Source: Oscheius dolichura (lineage: Eukaryota; Nematoda; Chromadorea; Rhabditida; Rhabditidae). From it: a stretch of DNA of 64,000 nucleotides. A program made the position numbers and the translations under genes. Below are positions 21,831-32,579 of this stretch, in pieces. Each line of letters begins with the position of its first letter. Positions within the stretch are counted from its first letter, which is position 1. The notes beneath the pieces were generated by a model. That model did no database searches, had not been told where the DNA came from, and saw nothing but the letters and a program-made list of their open reading frames with translations. The stretch lies in assembly GCA_932521035.1 (NCBI GenBank), contig OW051492.1, forward strand, positions 2,852,001 to 2,916,000. Reading direction: 5' to 3'.

Positions 21831-22180
21831 TGTATTCTGTGAGGTAGCTTGGGAACTAAGGGGTTTTCTGTTCCGTACAGATGCTTTAAGCCTCTATTTA
21901 ACCCTCTTCAAACGGCTTCAATTGACTGCGTGTGAACTGAAACATCATATTTTATGAAGTCCAAATGATGTTACCTCATTGTCCACAAAATGTAGTTTGT
22001 GATTTACCACTATAATTCACTCCAACCGGCCACAATTGACTGCGTGTGTACCTAAAAACAAATTTTATAAACTCCAACGGGTCTTACTTATCATTCGACG
22101 AAATGGAGTGAATAGTTTCCCCCTAATATAATCCATTTTAGAACGGTGTCGACCGGTCTTAACCAGATATTATATAAAAT
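21830..22180. repeat. Degenerate tandem repeat of about 115 bp
   Basis: The stretch CGGCTTCAATTGACTGCGTG with following sequence at 21912-21964 is repeated with changes at 22026-22077, and a third weak copy begins near 22150. A 17-mer GTAGTGAAAACGCAACA is also duplicated at about 22199 and 22231. Confidence 0.5.
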
Positions 22181-22513
22181 TAAATGTGGTCTGAATTGTA
22201 GTGAAAACGCAACAAGGGCCGGTAGATTGTAGTGAAAACGCAACAGTGCAAGAAACCATAGAGAGGAGAAAAAAGATAGAATGTGGTGTACCCAATTTCC
22301 CGAAGATGGAAGAGGAACGGCAGCCATAGACAAGTGAAGAACAAACTGGGATGGATATGGATATGAAAGGCATGGATCCAATGGATTCTGTCTCTGGTGT
22401 TCTCCAATGAGGTTTTTTTCTTCGCCGGTTTCAGATTTGTGGAGGGGACAACTCATATATGGAATAAATTGTAAATTGTAAATGGCAATAAGGTATAAGG
22501 TATAAAAAATAAT

Positions 22514-25344
22514 TCATAAGGTAATTTCGTTGAGGACATTTTCTGCTTCTGTTGAGTATCGCTTATCGAACGTGGCATACTCTTGCTCTATTTCATTGCG
22601 TAGTTGGCCAAATACGTCCTCGAGGGCGGTGGTGATCCCAGAAAATTCTTGATCCATTCGGAGGAGCACTTTGCATATTCCGATCGTCATTAGTCTAGGT
22701 TTTCTTTTTACTGCTGCGATCATCTTGCTCCACAGATCTCCAATCCACCCGTAAGCAACACTTCTTCGTACGGTAAGCATGTAGGATTGAGCAGAGTAGA
22801 ATTCTTTAACAACGGTAATTCTTTTCTCGAGATCAGTTCTAAGTGTAGCGAGCAGTTTAAACGCCTCCGCAGTAAGAAAAAATGTTCGGTTGTCTGGTCG
22901 GAAGTGAGCAACGATATCTTCGGCGGATGGCCTATCCGAGTCTTTCGATTTCAGGCACCTAAAATTTGGTAAGGCCACCGTTCTAATTGGCTTTAAGAAC
23001 AAACCTCTGTACAAATTTATACACCTCCTCACTCATCTTGTTCGAATTTAAAGGAAGTTTAACATTGATTTTTCCAGATTTAGTAACTTCCACATGGGGT
23101 TGAGCACGCCTATAACCATGATATTAGCTAGTTATGTAAAACAGCCTGACTTCCTGTTCATTATCTCCCAAAGTGTTATTCCAAAAGAGTAGATGTCTGC
23201 CTTTGACCCATAATTCTTCGTAGCTACTACTTCTGGCGCCCTGTAGGGTTCTGTACCCACACTAAAAAATTAGACTTATATTATGAATAAGAGTAAACCC
23301 TCTAATAGAACCCCCTCCTCCGTAAGCGCGCTCTGTTAAAATGCTCTATCTGCCTCGTGCAAAAACACTAATACAGCCGTTTTTCATGATTTTTTCTTGT
23401 TTTAGTATGATCTTCGGACCCTAGATGTTGAATTACAGAAGGAAAACTAGAAGAAACCCCATAAACAACAGACTAATTGACTCTCAAAGTCAGTTAGATA
23501 GGGCATTAGAACAGAGCGCGCTTACGGAGGCGGAGGTTCTATTAGAGGTTTTACGGCAATCACTATGAAGTGAGATCATCGCCAGGAATCTTCTGAACAA
23601 GTCCAAAGTCAGCTAACATAATATGATTATTCCCCGATAGAAGAATACTGAAGATAGCATATAATAACGGAGTCAAAATACCCACTTTTTGGGTTTCAGA
23701 TCCCTGTGAATAATACCGTTTCTATGCAGGTATTGTAGTCCGGAACCAATTTGTTCACTCCATAGACTAGCAGTTTTTAAACTGTAGGAGTGTGACGTGT
23801 CATGGATTACTGCAAATATTGACGTGCAAGCATAAAAAACAACTTCTTGACTCTATTTTGGGAACTGTCAGGGACTGGGGGTTTCGTTCATGACTTTGCC
23901 TGATTCCGTTCACGGGTCCCGAAACGATAGCGCGCCTGCCTTGTTATTATGTGGGGGATATAGCTCATTCGATGTGATTTTTGACGCTGATCCCGACGGT
24001 GTTTTCCATTTTTAATAAAAAAAGCTAAAATTTGGCCTGTACATATGTGTCGATATACCTCAACTACAGAGACAGTAAGAGTTTGGCGGAAAAACGTTTA
24101 TCGTCTATTTTGTGATTTTCTATGGATTTTTTCGTATCAGCTATTATAAAAGACTACTGGAACACTACTGGAGAAGTCAATATACTGAAGAGAAAAAGCA
24201 GTACGTGACTGCAGAAAAATTCGGGCAAAACGTTACAAATCCAAAACGTTGACGGCCAAAACGTTGCCGCCAAACCGTTGAATTGCGCATTTCCTTTTTG
24301 CACAAATAGTTAGCGGGCAAAACCATTTCGTGGCGCGGCCAAACTCTTGCTGTCTCCAACTACAGTAACCTTCCCCAGTCCTTGACAGTTCCTTTAAATG
24401 AGCCGTCCAGCACTGTTCGGCACCCCGTACGAGGTAGCCCATCTAGATGCCGTTTTATGCATTTTTATAATCGTATGATGTCTTCTCTGTATTTATCGAG
24501 ACAAAATTGCTATAGAAGACAAGCAAAAACATATAAATGCCACAAAAGAAAGAAGACACGTATCAAAACGAAGAAAATAGCAGTTCCATGCAAAATCGAA
24601 TATTTTGCATGAAATGCTTTTACAGTCGTATGTTCATTTATTGCTTATGGCTTCCTGCATTGAACTTAGAATATGATAGACAACGCCATAGAACTATAAA
24701 AAGTTGTGATCGCAATTCAAATGCGCGCCCAAAGTGTGATTACACGGATCACCTCCTGGACGGTTCTTTTTTAATATCTTTGGAAAAATGCTAACCTTTA
24801 TCGAGGCTGCCTAATTCCTTATAGTTCATGACGTATCCCATATAATTGGGATTCTCTCTTCTGCTCTGTTCTTCGTTCTGTTCTATGTTCTGTTCTTCCT
24901 CTGTTGAGTATGTTGGGGCGAAAATTAGACCGACGATGTCTATTACATGTTGATGTCGGTGCTGAAAACCCAGAGTTTCTTAATAAACTGACCTTACATT
25001 AAGTAGAAAATCAACTTCTCTTTTAGAGTTGATGCTTTTAGAGTTGATGCTATGGTTTATCGAAAATTTTTTGACTGCGACACACCTAAAACATATTGGA
25101 CTGTGTAGTTATAATGGTTAACTGGTTATTTTCATTGAACATTTTGTAAACCGTGCCTTCAAGCCCCCATCCGATAATATCTTTTTCGAAATAAACGATG
25201 TCTGATGGAGAGTAGCAGGGAACCATTCGTCCTTAAATAGAATATATTGCCAAATATGGAAAGGTCAGCAGTACCATTGGAAGTGGTTATATATCTGAAG
25301 GGTGTCAGCCGGTGTTTGTCTTTGGCGGAGCCGAGCATGATCAT
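22514..25344 (-). CDS. TKL-type protein kinase (427 aa, 9 exons)
   Basis: Exons: 25275-25344, 25141-25231, 24998-25085, 24796-24961, 23686-23809, 23564-23647, 23151-23261, 23005-23109, 22514-22958. All are in phase. The kinase domain is complete: Gly loop IIGWGLEGTVYK, VAVKK lysine, helix C REVDFLLN, catalytic loop HRDLKPKN, ADFG, GTEPYRAPE, SFGITLWEI and a final RCLKSKDSDRPS. It looks like a MAP3K/TAK1-like member of the TKL group (inference from motifs). The last 130 residues form a separate, probably helical C-terminal region with no recognised domain. Two introns hold transposable elements (23297-23557 and 23861-24393) without breaking the frame. An extra upstream exon cannot be excluded. 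Confidence 0.85.
23297..23557. mobile_element. MITE with about 55-bp terminal inverted repeats in the kinase intron
   Basis: The left end CCTCTAATAGAACCCCCTCC...GCTCTATC is repeated inverted at the right end with about six differences. The element is about 260 bp and codes for nothing. It lies within the intron 23262-23563. Confidence 0.8.
23861..24393. mobile_element. TTAA-flanked MITE, copy 1 (longest)
   Basis: It has terminal repeats GGAACTGTCAGGGACTGG / CCAGTCCTTGACAGTTCC. The right end is followed by TTAA; the left TTAA is degenerate. The family recurs at 27083-27335 and 36246-36472. TTAA target duplications suggest mobilisation by a piggyBac-like transposase (inference). It lies inside a kinase intron. 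Confidence 0.75.
24400..24795. other. Kinase intron sequence, no feature seen
   Basis: This is the remainder of the long kinase intron between exon 4 and exon 5, next to the MITE. It shows nothing recognisable. Confidence 0.4.
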
Positions 25345-25399
25345 ATTTCCTCTTTTTTTCCTTTTTAGGGATGTTTCTAAAGGCAATTTTTAAAGCCAG

Positions 25400-26430
25400 A
25401 TGAAATTTGCTTTATAGAATCTTATAAGGAAAAGAGAGTGAAAAAGTACTCGAGCGCTTATCTGACGCGCTAAAAGTAAAAGTCCGCCTTAATGTTGTCG
25501 GCCTCCCTTTAAACCCCTCTTTTTTTATCAACGGTCACAAGACGTTCAGCTGGTTTCAGCTTGGCTTAGCAGGGTTCCAACTTCCAATGACGTGCAGAAC
25601 CCAAAATTTGAACAGAGGATTATCTTTACGAGATCAACTGCTAGAAAAACCTCCCAGTGTACCTTGTTAGGAGCTGTACCAGCCTCTACTAGGTATCGGC
25701 ACCTCTGCAAATGTAGTCGTGGAAAAGTAGCATTACAATGAAGGAAGCCTGCCATATTGCTGAATCAAAATAGCAGTGCAGCCTTACAGCCTTATCATTA
25801 TGAGCCTACAAGGTGTGTATCTGGCGCTCGTGACAGTTTAGAAGGGTGCTTGGAACCCCCTCCAACACCCAATATCTCTAGAAAGGGAACTAAATAAAAG
25901 AAGCTTCTACTCTACAGGTCTATAAATAACTAACAATTTCTATAACGAGCCATACAGTTTGTTGTAATTGAGCCGAATAGCTAGCAAATTTGTCCTGGAT
26001 GTATTTGCCACCTTTATAGACTCACGTTTTATGTACTTAGAAGGCAAGGGAACACCATATTTCACCGAAAAAAAGGAGAAATGAATACACCAAGATTTAT
26101 GGTCTTGTTTGACAAATAATGCCAATTTTGGCTCACGCCATCAAAAGTTTTAGACCTTCTTTGACCGATTTTTTTCTAATGACCGTACGAGGTCAGTTCT
26201 ATAGCTAGAATAAACTGTATTTCATTCCGAATTATCCACATCCGTTCCTTATCTTCTTGCTGCTGCAATCGAAAAGAAAAGGGTGCAGATAGCAAGAGTG
26301 AGCCGTTTCTTTGTCCCAGAGTACGGCTGTCTCTAGCTTGGTTAATCTTTCCGTCTAGTCTTATCTTCCTTCCTCTATTCCTCTTATCACAGTAGCGTTT
26401 CATTCTTCTGGTTCCCTAGTCGCTCTTTTT
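25400..26430. other. Intergenic region, no supported gene
   Basis: A 61-codon minus-strand open frame at 25940-26125 has no ATG and no family resemblance. The right end holds the promoter of the 26436 gene. Confidence 0.4.
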
Positions 26431-26435
26431 CCACC

Positions 26436-27038
26436 ATGCCTATTGGAGAAGGCGCTGTTCCCACTATCTCCAGCTCCATTGGACAAGGAGCGTCTCCATC
26501 CGTTCACCATCATACCCAGCACAGGACGGGAAGTACCATTGGCGCAGGAGCGACGCCTTCTTTCCCCTCTTTTCCCTCTATTGGTTCCGGAGCAACTCCT
26601 TCTTCGAGTCCATTTACAATTGGAACAGGAGCTCGTCCAACAACCACCGCGACAACGAGGAATGATCCATTTGCCGATTTTAACAAGCCAAGAACGACCA
26701 GTTCCCTTTTTCCTCCAAGGGAGACAAGAAACGACAGAAGTTCCTCGTTCGGATTCGGTTCCTCCAGCCATAATCATGGCAGCCTGTTCGACGAGCGCCC
26801 CAGCCGATCACACACCGTTTGCCGTAAGTTTTAGTATTTTTACTTAAATGAAATTTAAAAAAACCATTCTAAAAAATATGAATTACTTGTAGACGTTGAA
26901 ACTGGCGGTCTCCACAATACGCATGAGCCTGCGTTCGTTGTGTCAACAGGAAGGCGGTATGCCTGCGTGGCTATCTCCATTGTTGCAGTCGTTGTTGTCG
27001 TCGGAATGATTTTAGTTGGTGTATTTGCGATCGGTTAA
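26436..27038 (+). CDS. Small repeat protein with C-terminal membrane anchor (177 aa)
   Basis: Exons 26436-26823 and 26893-27038 are in phase, and the ATG has a CCACC context. The N-terminal half has five spaced copies of IGxGAxP (for example IGEGAVP, IGQGASP, IGAGATP) in a Ser/Thr/Pro-rich stretch. A middle Arg/Ser-rich part follows, and the protein ends in one strongly hydrophobic segment (VAISIVAVVVVVGMILVGVF). It has no signal peptide, so it is probably tail-anchored or type II, with the low-complexity part in the cytosol. I do not recognise the family. Confidence 0.7.
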
Positions 27039-27082
27039 CTATAAATATCACTCCGGACTTTAAAGTTATTTTTTTTTATTAA

Positions 27083-27335
27083 AGGAACTGTCAGGGACAT
27101 AGGAAGCTGACTGTAGATTTTCGCGGGCTTTGAGAAAGCGCGGGAAAATGGTTTTTTCAAGCAAGCGTTTCATCGTTTTATTAAAATTTTTTTGATTATT
27201 CTGATATGGCTCTTCATAAGTAGTCAAATCAGGGCAAGAAATTATTGGAAAATAAGAAGCAATACACTAAAACGCGGGATCCGTTCATTTCGCGTCAGGA
27301 CCCGTGAACGAAACTTCCAGTCCCTGACAGTTCCT
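27083..27335. mobile_element. TTAA-flanked MITE, copy 2
   Basis: TTAA, then AGGAACTGTCAGGGAC..., ending GTCCCTGACAGTTCCT and TTAA. It is 253 bp with no coding potential and the same termini as 23861-24393 and 36246-36472. Confidence 0.85.
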
Positions 27336-27342
27336 TTAAAGT

Positions 27343-27374
27343 GTCCACCGACAGAATATTTGTCGGTGGTAGGA
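27343..27374. repeat. CCACCGACA hairpin, copy 1
   Basis: Palindrome TCCACCGACA ... TTGTCGGTGG followed by TAGGAA. The same hairpin and flank occur at 52748-52780, so this is a dispersed short repeat. Confidence 0.7.
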
Positions 27375-27379
27375 ATAGT

Positions 27380-27798
27380 AAAGCGGGCTCCTAGGGACTC
27401 TTGCTAGGGTTCAGCTACCATGGCTAGACTATCGGGTGGATACAGAATATAGGCTTCCGAACGGCGAGAGGGCTCCCAGAGGTCGCCACCCCAGGACCGG
27501 GCAGCTCCCAATCTCCTCGTCTCACCGACGTGGGCTGTGAGGGTGGCTGACTGCTCATGGCTTTTTTGATCGCGCTTTGCGGGCTAGATCGGCTAGATCT
27601 CCACTTTACAGCTCCCTTATTCAGCCTAGCACTGTTCCTAGTCCGATAAATAAGAAAGATCGCTCCGGATACGTGAAGGTTGCCCTACCCTGCTACAATC
27701 TGGTTTACCCTGTCGTCTTCCACATTTTTCGATTTCAAAACTAACGGCGGTGAACCTTATCCGGGGCTATCCGGACAGCCGCTCCCTTTTCCAACCTA
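27380..27798. other. GC-rich unassigned sequence
   Basis: Relatively GC-rich and stem-rich, with a T6 run at 27562-27567 that could end a Pol III transcript. I compared it by eye with common structured RNAs and could not assign it. Confidence 0.35.
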
Positions 27799-28272
27799 GG
27801 TTAAGCCTAGACGGTGGACAGGTTAAGCCTAGACGGTGGACAGGTTAAGCCTAGACGGTGGACAGGTTAAGCCTAGACGGTGGACAGGTTAAGCCTAAGC
27901 CTAGACGGTGGACAGGTTAAGCCTAGACGGTGGACAGGTTAAGCCTAAGCCTAGACGGTGGACCGGTTAAGCCTAAGCCTAGACGGTGGACAGGTTAAGC
28001 CTAAGCCTAGACGGTGGACCGGTTAAGCCTAAGCCTAGACGGTGGACAGGTTAAGCCTAGACGGTGGACAGGTTAAGTCTAAGCCTAGACGGTGGACAGG
28101 TTAAGCCTAAGCCTAGACGGTGGACAGGTTAAGCCTAAGCCTAGACGGTGGACAGGTTAAGCCTAGACGGTGGACAGGTTAAGCCTAAGCCTAGACGGTG
28201 GACAGGTTAAGCCTAGACGGTGGACAGGTTAAGCCTAGACGGTGGACAGGTTAAGCCTAAGCCTAGACGGTG
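27799..28272. repeat. Satellite of 22- and 28-bp units containing telomere-like hexamers
   Basis: About 19 tandem units of GGTTAAGCCTAGACGGTGGA plus CA; many carry an extra AAGCCT, giving 28 bp. The stretch AAGCCTAAGCC is the complement of the nematode telomere repeat TTAGGC, so length variants differ by one telomere-like hexamer. A single inverted unit occurs at about 47690-47722. Confidence 0.9.
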
Positions 28273-28279
28273 TCCACCA

Positions 28280-28745
28280 TGTTCACCGTGTTCGTATGGT
28301 CTACAAATTTTTTTAAGAATACAAGTTTATTCCCATAATGAGCGTGTATCACGTGAGGGAAACCTCTTATTTCTGGGTGCTGACGCGAGTTCTTGAACTG
28401 CTATAGCGGGACGGCGAGGTGGTAGGCCGGTACTCTCCCAGGTGGCCAAGTCGACGAGGAGAGGGAGCCCACATCCATAACCATTGATGTTGTTGCTGCT
28501 TCTGTTGGTAGAAGTCGCTAGCCGGCTAGGATGTGGAATCCAGTAGAGCCTACGGCCTCACCGTGCTCCAATCCGGCTTGAGGTCGGGATCCTGTTCTTT
28601 GTCACGGCAGCACGGCGGCGGACGAGCAGCAACAGCAGTTGAAGTCGGCGAAAGTCGGCAGCAACCGCGGCGCCCGCGGGGTGGAAAGGAACAGAAACCT
28701 AATTAACAAAAAAGAACTAATAAAAGTTAATTAACAAAAAAGAGT
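28280..28745. other. GC-rich unassigned sequence
   Basis: No coding frame or known RNA was recognised. A CAG-rich and GGCG-rich part lies at about 28600-28680. Confidence 0.35.
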
Positions 28746-28923
28746 GAAGATGTATACATTTGTATGCTCCTGAAAAAGACGAATAAAATATGAAGCAGAA
28801 GGAAGAAAAACGACGAGGAAAAGAGAGAAAGGGTGCTGTGGCATGCGCATGGCCATCAATTGATGGCGCCTACCTAAACTGTCTGGGACCCTGAGAGAAA
28901 GTGGAAGAATTTGTTAAGGTATA

Positions 28924-28968
28924 GCCTCGGCAGCTGCCCTCCCCTATCAGCGGTGGCCGAGCCCAGTC
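28924..28968 (+). promoter_or_regulatory. Conserved SL1 promoter block (PSE-like)
   Basis: GCCTCGGCAGCTGCC, a short spacer, then CTATCAGCGGTGGCCGAG lies just upstream of the SL1 start. It is the best conserved non-transcribed part in all four SL1 units, which fits the snRNA-type proximal sequence element (inference). Confidence 0.6.
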
Positions 28969-28971
28969 GTC

Positions 28972-29071
28972 GGTTTAATTACCCAAGTTTGAGGTACTAA
29001 TACCTTCCGACCCTATGAAAATAGAGGTTTAGAAGTAATTTTGGAACGCCATCCCTGCAGGGAAGGCAATA
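28972..29071 (+). ncRNA. SL1 spliced-leader RNA gene 1
   Basis: The 22-nt leader GGTTTAATTACCC...TTTGAG at 28972-28993 is exactly the nematode SL1 sequence and is followed by a GT splice donor. Downstream are a stem (CCTATGAAAATAGAGG), the Sm-binding site AATTTTGGAACG at 29037-29048 and a terminal stem-loop GCCATCCCTGCAGGGAAGGC. The product is the trans-splicing donor snRNP RNA that caps nematode mRNAs. Confidence 0.95.
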
Positions 29072-29099
29072 ATGAAGGAGATATAGAGATGTTACCCCA

Positions 29100-29715
29100 G
29101 TCTTTCTTCTTCAACCGGCCATTATCCCCCCCGTACCTTTCCATTTACCCCCTTTTTTCAGAATTTCAAAGTTAAAAATACAAATAACGTGAGAAATGTG
29201 GCCATATTTATTTCTCTACAAAACAATCTTTTTAATCTTTTTTTCATCTCTCATTTTGCTTGTTTCGGAGTCTTTCTTCCCCCAAGAAGACGTGTGTATC
29301 CACTACATTGAACAGCTCAACATCCTGCTAGCCATAGAGCGCCCGCAAGAAGTTTGATATGAACCCATGCTTTGTTTTTTCCTTAGAAGAATCATAAAAT
29401 TTTTTGGGGTTGGCTTGACTCAATCTGAAACATTAGAATAAGACAAGACGAGTAAGACAGGGTAATATTGCTTATTTCCATCAAAACGGTGAAAATGAGC
29501 TCTATCCAGAATCTAATCCAGAAAACGTACCATATTTCGGCCAATAATTCAATTTTTTTGGTTGATGTTTTGACATACAAGAAGTGGCTGGTGATACTTC
29601 ATCCCAAACCGGAGCGCAGAAGAGCAGAGTATCCCCTTTCTCAGCAAAAAAGAGTTCTAATAATTGGTTGTTCCGGACTTTTGCAGGTCCGTATACTGCC
29701 CAACCGTCGCTGACA
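29100..29715. other. Intergenic, no supported gene
   Basis: AT-rich; nothing recognised. Confidence 0.4.
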
Positions 29716-29717
29716 AT

Positions 29718-30059
29718 TCAAAGTGAGAAGCTATAAATTAACGTATATCTATGCTTTTTCCCCCAATTCACCGCCATATTCTCCGCAGTAAAACTTGTAG
29801 TTGGAGAAGGACTATTGTTGTCAGTGTCCGGCCCACTCTCACTGCCATTTGTCGTGCCATGTATGCAAGCTATGTTTCTGAGTCAGCTATAATTAGATGA
29901 AGTGAGAAAAGTGGCATTTTTGTACCTGTACTTCAAAAATCTTGCATTTGTCATTAATTCGATAGCTTTGCTTCTCCTAAATGTCGAGAGCATGCTATCC
30001 CGTTTTTCTCCAGTTAATTTGACTGTTAATAGTGAAGAAGATTGAGGAGAGATATGCTC
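29718..30059 (-). CDS. Last two exons of an unknown gene (partial)
   Basis: Exon 30059-29926 begins after a TTTTCAG acceptor, and exon 29877-29718 ends in TGA. They join in phase through a short intron with GTACAA donor and CTCAG acceptor. The encoded 97 residues are Ser/Thr-rich (LTVKLTGEKRDSMLSTFRRS, later SESGPDTDNNSPSP). No start exon was found; the acceptor lies in the GGAGCATA motif shared by the SL repeat units, so the upstream part may have been replaced by such a unit. Family unknown. Confidence 0.4.
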
Positions 30060-30069
30060 CTGAAAAGAA

Positions 30070-30700
30070 TAATTTTCTAAACAAGAATTTGGAGAAATAA
30101 GAGAGAAGGGAAAGAAGAAGGGCAGTGGCGCTCAGAGGCTGTGGGCAAATAAATGAAGGGGTTTTATCTTCGCGAACGGGCGAGGGCAGTTGGCGTTCTT
30201 CTTATCGACCGCCGACGAACACAGCTGCAGGCCCAGACGTTTGAAATGCTCGCGGTTTATGAGCCTCTCGCAGATGGGAGCGGAAATTTGGAACTTCCTT
30301 TCATTTTGTCCAATAATCCTACCCTAATAATGGGTAGATGTCTGTGTGTCTGTATGACCTGTCGTCTGTTCTAATCCAACGGTCAAAGCAGACAGTTAAG
30401 GAGAACGGAGAAGCAGAAAAGCTGACGGTCAAAATTAATTCGACCGTCAAATTTTAATAACAACGCCGCCAACGGCGGCCGGAGGCATACTTGTATTCAA
30501 TATATTTACTTTTAAAAACATTTCATTATTATTGCAACCAAGGAGAGTTTTCTTTCTTCCAACACTTAAAAGATATGTCGAATAGTAGCATTTTCTCCAG
30601 TTGCGGTTCTAATACTAATTTAGCCATAATATCTCTTAGGTCGCGTCTTATAGGTCGAAGGGGAAAAGAAGAGCCATATGTTTATTTTTGATAATGAGAG
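30070..30700. other. Degenerate SL-unit-like flank, then intergenic
   Basis: The stretch AGAAGGGCAGTGGCGCTC near 30110 resembles the outer part of the SL repeat units; no SL1 leader is present. No gene is seen to 30700. Confidence 0.35.
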
Positions 30701-30714
30701 CAACTCCCTGGGTC

Positions 30715-31466
30715 TTAACCCAACAAATTGAAAAGTTTATCTGTCAATCCAGCCGCGATATATCCGAGGCGTTGTTCAGTGAAAGACATGACGGTAAACT
30801 GAGAGTTCGGCGACGGCTTGACTACCGAAAGAAACTTGTAATCCGTTTCTGAATTATCGACGACGTGGGAGAAACGCCAGCGGTGATCAGTCGCGGAGTC
30901 ATGCCCTAGTTCTATCTGAAACTTCACATTTGAATAAACTGAGCCCAAAAATCGGAGCTCTTCTTAGAAGAAGTAGCTTACGTCTAGTCCTTTGGGATTG
31001 TTGGTAATGTGTATCCAGACCTTTCCTTCTCTGGGTAATTTTGAAATAATTCCAGCCTGTTCTTTCCATTTACGGTCGTTCGGCCCCCACGGTTCTGGAT
31101 TAGACCTCAGCTTAATAATTCTACCGTTAAGATGAGCTTGGAAGACGGGTTGGTAGGTGGCCGAGAGGAGACTGACGGACCATTCCCACGGGCCTTCTGG
31201 GTCGAGCCAAACGGATGCCTTGACTATGTCACCCCATCCCAGGACCTTCTCCTTCATTGGCATACACATTATATAGGTTAGATTGTCGGCATCCAGTGGT
31301 TGGAGGAGACAATCAGTAACGAGATTACTAATCCCAGCCTGAAATTCGTCCTATGGAGAGGTGTACTTGAAGTGCTAACCTGAGCTGGAACGAAGGAAGC
31401 AGCTAGGACCAGGATGAATAGCGGCATTCTTCCGGTGGGAGAGTGTAGACGTTGAAAAGGTGCCAT
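30715..31466 (-). CDS. Secreted galectin-like beta-sandwich protein (214 aa)
   Basis: Exons 31380-31466, 30982-31338 and 30715-30915 (87, 357 and 201 nt) are in phase. The N-terminus has a typical signal peptide (MPLFILVLAASFVPAQ after an initial basic stretch; an internal Met at residue 14 could be the true start). The body is rich in beta-strand patterns, with PVFQAHLNGRIIKLRSN, a following WG and a Lys/Trp-containing strand that recall the sugar-binding segment of galectins (HFNPR...WG.E), but the key residues are not conserved. It is therefore called galectin-like only. It is secreted and may bind glycans; it could also be an unrelated jelly-roll protein. Confidence 0.6.
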
Positions 31467-31499
31467 TTTATATCCTGACCACATAAAAGGCGCATTTAT

Positions 31500-32360
31500 G
31501 CGTCTGGTTCGCAGGGTAAATGGACTCTCACCGAGCTTATCTCGAAAAACGGAATAAGGCTTTTGCTGAACAAAAAGGCGACCTCCTAGGCCTAGATTAT
31601 TAGCTATAAATGAGTCGAATACGGCGTTAGATGGAGAAGGTGCAGCGCCTTACTGCAGGGCAGACTCGTTTTCCGAAAAGGGAGGTTGCTGGATATTTGA
31701 CTCTTTGGCCCAGAGGTGAGGAAAAATCCAGAATAATCGGAAAGCATGACCACTTTTTTCGGTCCTTTTAAAAAAAGGCCCAATGTTTTGCGACTCCTTA
31801 TGCTAATAATCCCATTTTTTTAAAGAAAAGAACTATAGCGAGTTGACCCGCCCCTCATTGTATCTTGTGTCTTCAAAGCGCTCTTCAAATAATTTATTCC
31901 TTCTAATCCTGTTAGTTCTTCCGAAAATTGCATAGGTGTTTATGATGGTTTCAGTTACAGTGAAACGAAAAAAAAGCACAATTGATGAAAATAATTCTTC
32001 GAACTTATTCCTCACATGTTCTCATTGTGTTGATCAATGCAACTGTTCTTTTGTTTACGGTGTTCGCATCTTCTTTGCCCACTTGTTGTCCATGTATCGT
32101 CTCTATAAATGGGGTTTCTTTTAATAACTAGCTTGTCGTTACCAGTTCTCATTCAGAAAATGAGGATGTCCTTGATTTTAGACATGCATCCATTTGTAGA
32201 AGTTAGGGAGGATAAACGCTTGGTGTCATCTAAACTTCATTTAATGATGTTCAATATTAGTTACCTGCTTTGCGCCTGTTTTCGACTATATGGCCCTTGT
32301 GGCGGGAGAATCGCCCATTGTTGATATTTTCCTTGATATATCATCTAATTCATAAGAATA
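31500..32360. other. Intergenic, no supported gene
   Basis: It holds the upstream region of the galectin-like gene (GATATAAAATGG near 31460-31475 on the minus strand is TATA-like). Nothing else was recognised. Confidence 0.4.
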
Positions 32361-32365
32361 AAAAG

Positions 32366-32570
32366 GGAGGAAATGTATGCTCCTGAAAAATGGAAGTAAA
32401 TAATCGAAAAGGACATTAAAGGGAAAGAAAACGTATTGGGAAAGGAACGAGACAGCGTAGTTGCGGTCATCCGATCAATCGGGGGCGCCTGTCTGCGTCT
32501 CTTGGGTGACTGGGTGGTCTCGGCGGCGGTCGCTGCCTATCATACGAGTGACAAAGGCACAGTCATTTTA
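32366..32570 (+). repeat. Degenerate SL repeat unit without a leader
   Basis: It contains the outer motif (TGCTCCTGAAAAATGG) and a block CTGCGTCTCTTGG...CTCGGCGGCGGTCGCTGCC aligned with the SL1 promoter block, but no SL1 leader or Sm site follows. It looks like a decayed SL unit. Confidence 0.5.
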
Positions 32571-32579
32571 TGTAAACGA

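Larger units (their letters stand above)
28749..29075 (+). repeat. SL1 RNA repeat unit 1
   Basis: This block is repeated in inverse orientation at 46870-47190 with high similarity over more than 300 bp, and partly at 47810-48150 and 49180-49650. It holds an SL1 RNA gene and, at its outer end on the opposite strand, the motif TTTTTCAGGAGCATAC shared by all units. Confidence 0.85.

Noticed and set aside
27420-27570. A candidate 7SL or other Pol III RNA because of the T6 run and GC-rich stems
   Set aside because: No signature motif of SRP, RNase P/MRP or 5S could be found by eye, so it is listed only as unassigned.
32500-32530. A sequence resembling an SL2-type leader on the minus strand (CCCAGTCACCCAAGAG)
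   Set aside because: It does not match SL1 or SL2 well, no GT donor plus Sm site follows, and the block aligns with the promoter-side flank of the SL1 units.
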